From NCBI GenBank assembly GCA_002457055.1, contig NTKT01000018.1, positions 1 to 51,304 on the forward strand: a stretch of DNA of 51,304 nucleotides, written 5' to 3'. Source of the stretch: Rhodobacteraceae bacterium MED-G08 (lineage in GTDB: Bacteria; Pseudomonadota; Alphaproteobacteria; Rhodobacterales; Rhodobacteraceae). Made by a program: the position numbers and the translations under genes. The stretch's first letter is position 1; every line of letters starts with the position of its first letter. The notes beneath the pieces are model-generated. The model worked only from the letters and a program-made list of their open reading frames with translations, searched no databases and was not told the DNA's origin. This document shows, piece by piece, positions 49,834-51,304 of this stretch.

Positions 49834-49946
49834 TGCTTGCCCTTGCGTATTTAAAATATTGTTTGAAGTTCGACTTAGATTTAAATTCAATTTAGTCCAT
49901 TGAAACAAATTTATTATTTTATATTGAAGCTTTTTGCGTCACTAAT

Positions 49947-50888
49947 ATGAAACCACTTCAAAACAACCGAAAGAGTATCGCGTCAATGCATGTAAGTACC
50001 CATCAAGCTAAAGAGGATTTTCGAAATGAAGATCTTAAAATTTATCTCAATGGTGACATTGTTGAGAAAGCAAATGCAGTAGTAAGTGTCTATGATAGCG
50101 GGTTTATGCTTGGAGATGGTGTTTGGGAAGGATTGAGATTGCACAACGGACAATGGACTTTCATTGATGAACATCTTGATCGTCTTTTTGAGGCAGCGCG
50201 TGCAATCGATCTAGATATCGGGCTTGATCGAGAGGCAGTTGAGAAAGCTCTTGTGCAAGTTCAGCAGGCTAACTCGATGCATACTGATGCTCACGCTAGA
50301 CTTATGGTTACCAGAGGGGTTAAAACCCGTCCCTTTCAGCATCCATCGTTATCTCAATCAGGTCCAACATTTGTAATTATAGCTGAGCATTCGCAGCCAA
50401 AATTACCAAGGCCAATTAAATTAGCTAGCGTCCCGCATATAAGGGGTTTACCTATGTCGCAAGATCCAAAACTGAATAGTCATTCAAAGCTCAATTGCGT
50501 TTTAGCTTGTATTGCTGCAGAGAAAGCTGGTGCAGATGAGGCTTTAATGTTGGATGTGAATGGTTTTGTTAACACAACAAATGCGTGTAATTTTTTCATA
50601 GTTCGAAAAGAGCAAGTTTGGACCAGCACTGGTGATTACTGCATGAACGGCATTACCCGTCAAAAAGTTATAGATTTATGTAAAGAGAATAATATAGAAG
50701 TTTATGAAAAAAATTTTTCATTATCAGAGACTTACAGTGCTAAAGAAGCATTTTTAACAGGCACTTTTGGTGCCCAAACTCCAGTAGGTGAAATTGATGG
50801 GAGAGTAATAGGTGATGGCACTATGGGTCCAATAACCAGTTTCTTAAGACAAGCCTATAAAGACCTAATCAAGAAAGTCACAAATTAA
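49947..50888 (+). CDS. Class IV aminotransferase of unusual type
   Basis: A 313-residue fold-type III PLP protein related to branched-chain and D-amino acid aminotransferases. Landmarks are Ser-Val-Tyr-Asp-Ser-Gly-Phe-Met-Leu-Gly-Asp-Gly-Val-Trp-Glu (47-61), the Schiff-base Lys181 in Asn-Ser-His-Ser-Lys-Leu-Asn and Ala-Asp-Glu-Ala-Leu-Met-Leu-Asp (196-203). The Glu that normally contacts the PLP ring nitrogen, in Val-Thr-Glu-Gly, appears to be Thr210 here (Val-Asn-Thr-Thr). A second ATG lies 39 bases downstream; neither has a clear ribosome binding site. The stop overlaps the next start by one base (TAATG), so the two genes are coupled. Substrate unknown. Confidence 0.85.
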   Translation: MKPLQNNRKSIASMHVSTHQAKEDFRNEDLKIYLNGDIVEKANAVVSVYDSGFMLGDGVWEGLRLHNGQWTFIDEHLDRLFEAARAIDLDIGLDREAVEKALVQVQQANSMHTDAHARLMVTRGVKTRPFQHPSLSQSGPTFVIIAEHSQPKLPRPIKLASVPHIRGLPMSQDPKLNSHSKLNCVLACIAAEKAGADEALMLDVNGFVNTTNACNFFIVRKEQVWTSTGDYCMNGITRQKVIDLCKENNIEVYEKNFSLSETYSAKEAFLTGTFGAQTPVGEIDGRVIGDGTMGPITSFLRQAYKDLIKKVTN

Positions 50889-51304
50889 TGCAAATTGCAA
50901 TGTGGTCTGGACCTAGAAATTTATCAACAGCGATGATGTATTCATTTGGAAATAGGCCTGATTTTGATGTTATTGATGAGCCCTTTTATGCAGCATATCT
51001 AAATAAAACTGGGATCGTTCATCCAATGCGAGATGAAATAATTTCATCTCAGCAGATAGATCCAGAGTCTGTTATAAGTGACTTGTTAAATAAAAAATAT
51101 GACGGTGGGTCTCATCGTTATCAAAAACATATGACTCAGCATATGCTCAAAGATTTTGATCTAACCTGGATGAAAAAAGTAATAAATGTTTTTTTAATCA
51201 GACACCCTGCGAGGGTCATAAAAAGTTTTGGTGAAAAATTAAATCATGCCACTATTGAGGACATAGGGTTCAAACAACAACTTAATTTATTTAATTATGT
51301 TTCT
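50888..51304 (+). CDS. Sulfotransferase-like P-loop protein (3' end cut by window)
   Basis: The 139 codons present encode the N-terminal part of a sulfotransferase-family protein. The phosphosulfate loop is seen as Trp6-Ser-Gly-Pro-Arg-Asn-Leu-Ser-Thr, Asp30-Glu-Pro-Phe-Tyr follows, and the 3'-phosphate-binding Arg105-His-Pro-x-x-x-Ile-x-Ser113 segment is intact. The frame is open to the window edge. Translation is coupled to the aminotransferase upstream. I recall plant proteins named branched-chain aminotransferase-like that join similar domains in one chain, which would support a joint function; this needs checking. True sulfotransferase activity is not shown. Confidence 0.85.
   Translation, partial: MQIAMWSGPRNLSTAMMYSFGNRPDFDVIDEPFYAAYLNKTGIVHPMRDEIISSQQIDPESVISDLLNKKYDGGSHRYQKHMTQHMLKDFDLTWMKKVINVFLIRHPARVIKSFGEKLNHATIEDIGFKQQLNLFNYVS

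Overview
The window is a gene-dense, low-GC stretch (roughly 40% by eye) of an alphaproteobacterial chromosome. Gene content and order point to Rhodobacterales: hemY with an alphaproteobacterial Mic60-like gene, the Tim44/FxsA/SecB/DnaQ/CoaE/AroE/Maf block, and the rho-mnmE-mnmG-rsmG-parA-parB block followed by hemW-rdgB-rph and hrcA-grpE. The low GC, short intergenic gaps and many 1-14 base gene overlaps suggest a streamlined marine lineage, for example something like the low-GC HTCC2255/NAC11-3 roseobacters. That placement is inference and was not tested. I found no rRNA, tRNA, CRISPR array, insertion sequence, prophage or defence system.

Layout. 82-2602: Mic60-like membrane protein and HemY. 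2680-8810: a run of plus-strand genes (YggT, YaaA, family II pyrophosphatase, a HAD hydrolase, a MaoC hydratase, RibF, a YcgN-like cysteine-cluster protein, threonine aldolase). gyrB follows on the minus strand, its stop overlapping that of the aldolase gene. 11378-12133: an aldolase-II-fold protein. 12162-15727: a four-gene SitABCD-type manganese/iron ABC importer with a Fur-family operator and a promoter in front. 15813-19115: deoC followed by a two-domain aldehyde dehydrogenase of ALDH16 type. 19122-24144 (minus): RNase R, a DUF2064 protein, dapE, a HAD phosphatase and a small unknown gene. ilvD (plus) and dapD (minus) come next, then Smr and Tim44 (minus), fxsA and secB (plus), and dnaQ-coaE-aroE-maf (minus).

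Origin-proximal region. The 312-base, very AT-rich gap 32225-32536 lies between divergent maf and hemJ and is my best candidate for the replication origin. Genes run outwards on both sides, near-DnaA-box sequences are present, and the G/C balance of same-strand genes differs between the two sides. hemJ, rho, mnmE, mnmG, rsmG, parA and parB follow. Two perfect 16-base parS palindromes sit inside coding sequence, one at the start of mnmG and one near the start of rsmG.

The right end holds hemW-rdgB-rph (minus), hrcA-grpE (plus), mutS (minus), a malic enzyme with a phosphotransacetylase-like domain, an exported MsrA, and a class IV aminotransferase translationally coupled to a sulfotransferase-like P-loop gene that is cut by the window edge.

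Most of the window is housekeeping: lysine/diaminopimelate and isoleucine/valine synthesis, haem, flavin, CoA and shikimate steps, DNA replication, repair and segregation, RNA decay and protein folding. The least explained parts are the aminotransferase/sulfotransferase-like pair (the aminotransferase seems to lack the usual PLP-ring glutamate), the small gene at 23758-24144, the aldolase-fold protein lacking its catalytic glutamate, and an RNase R lacking its N-terminal winged helix.
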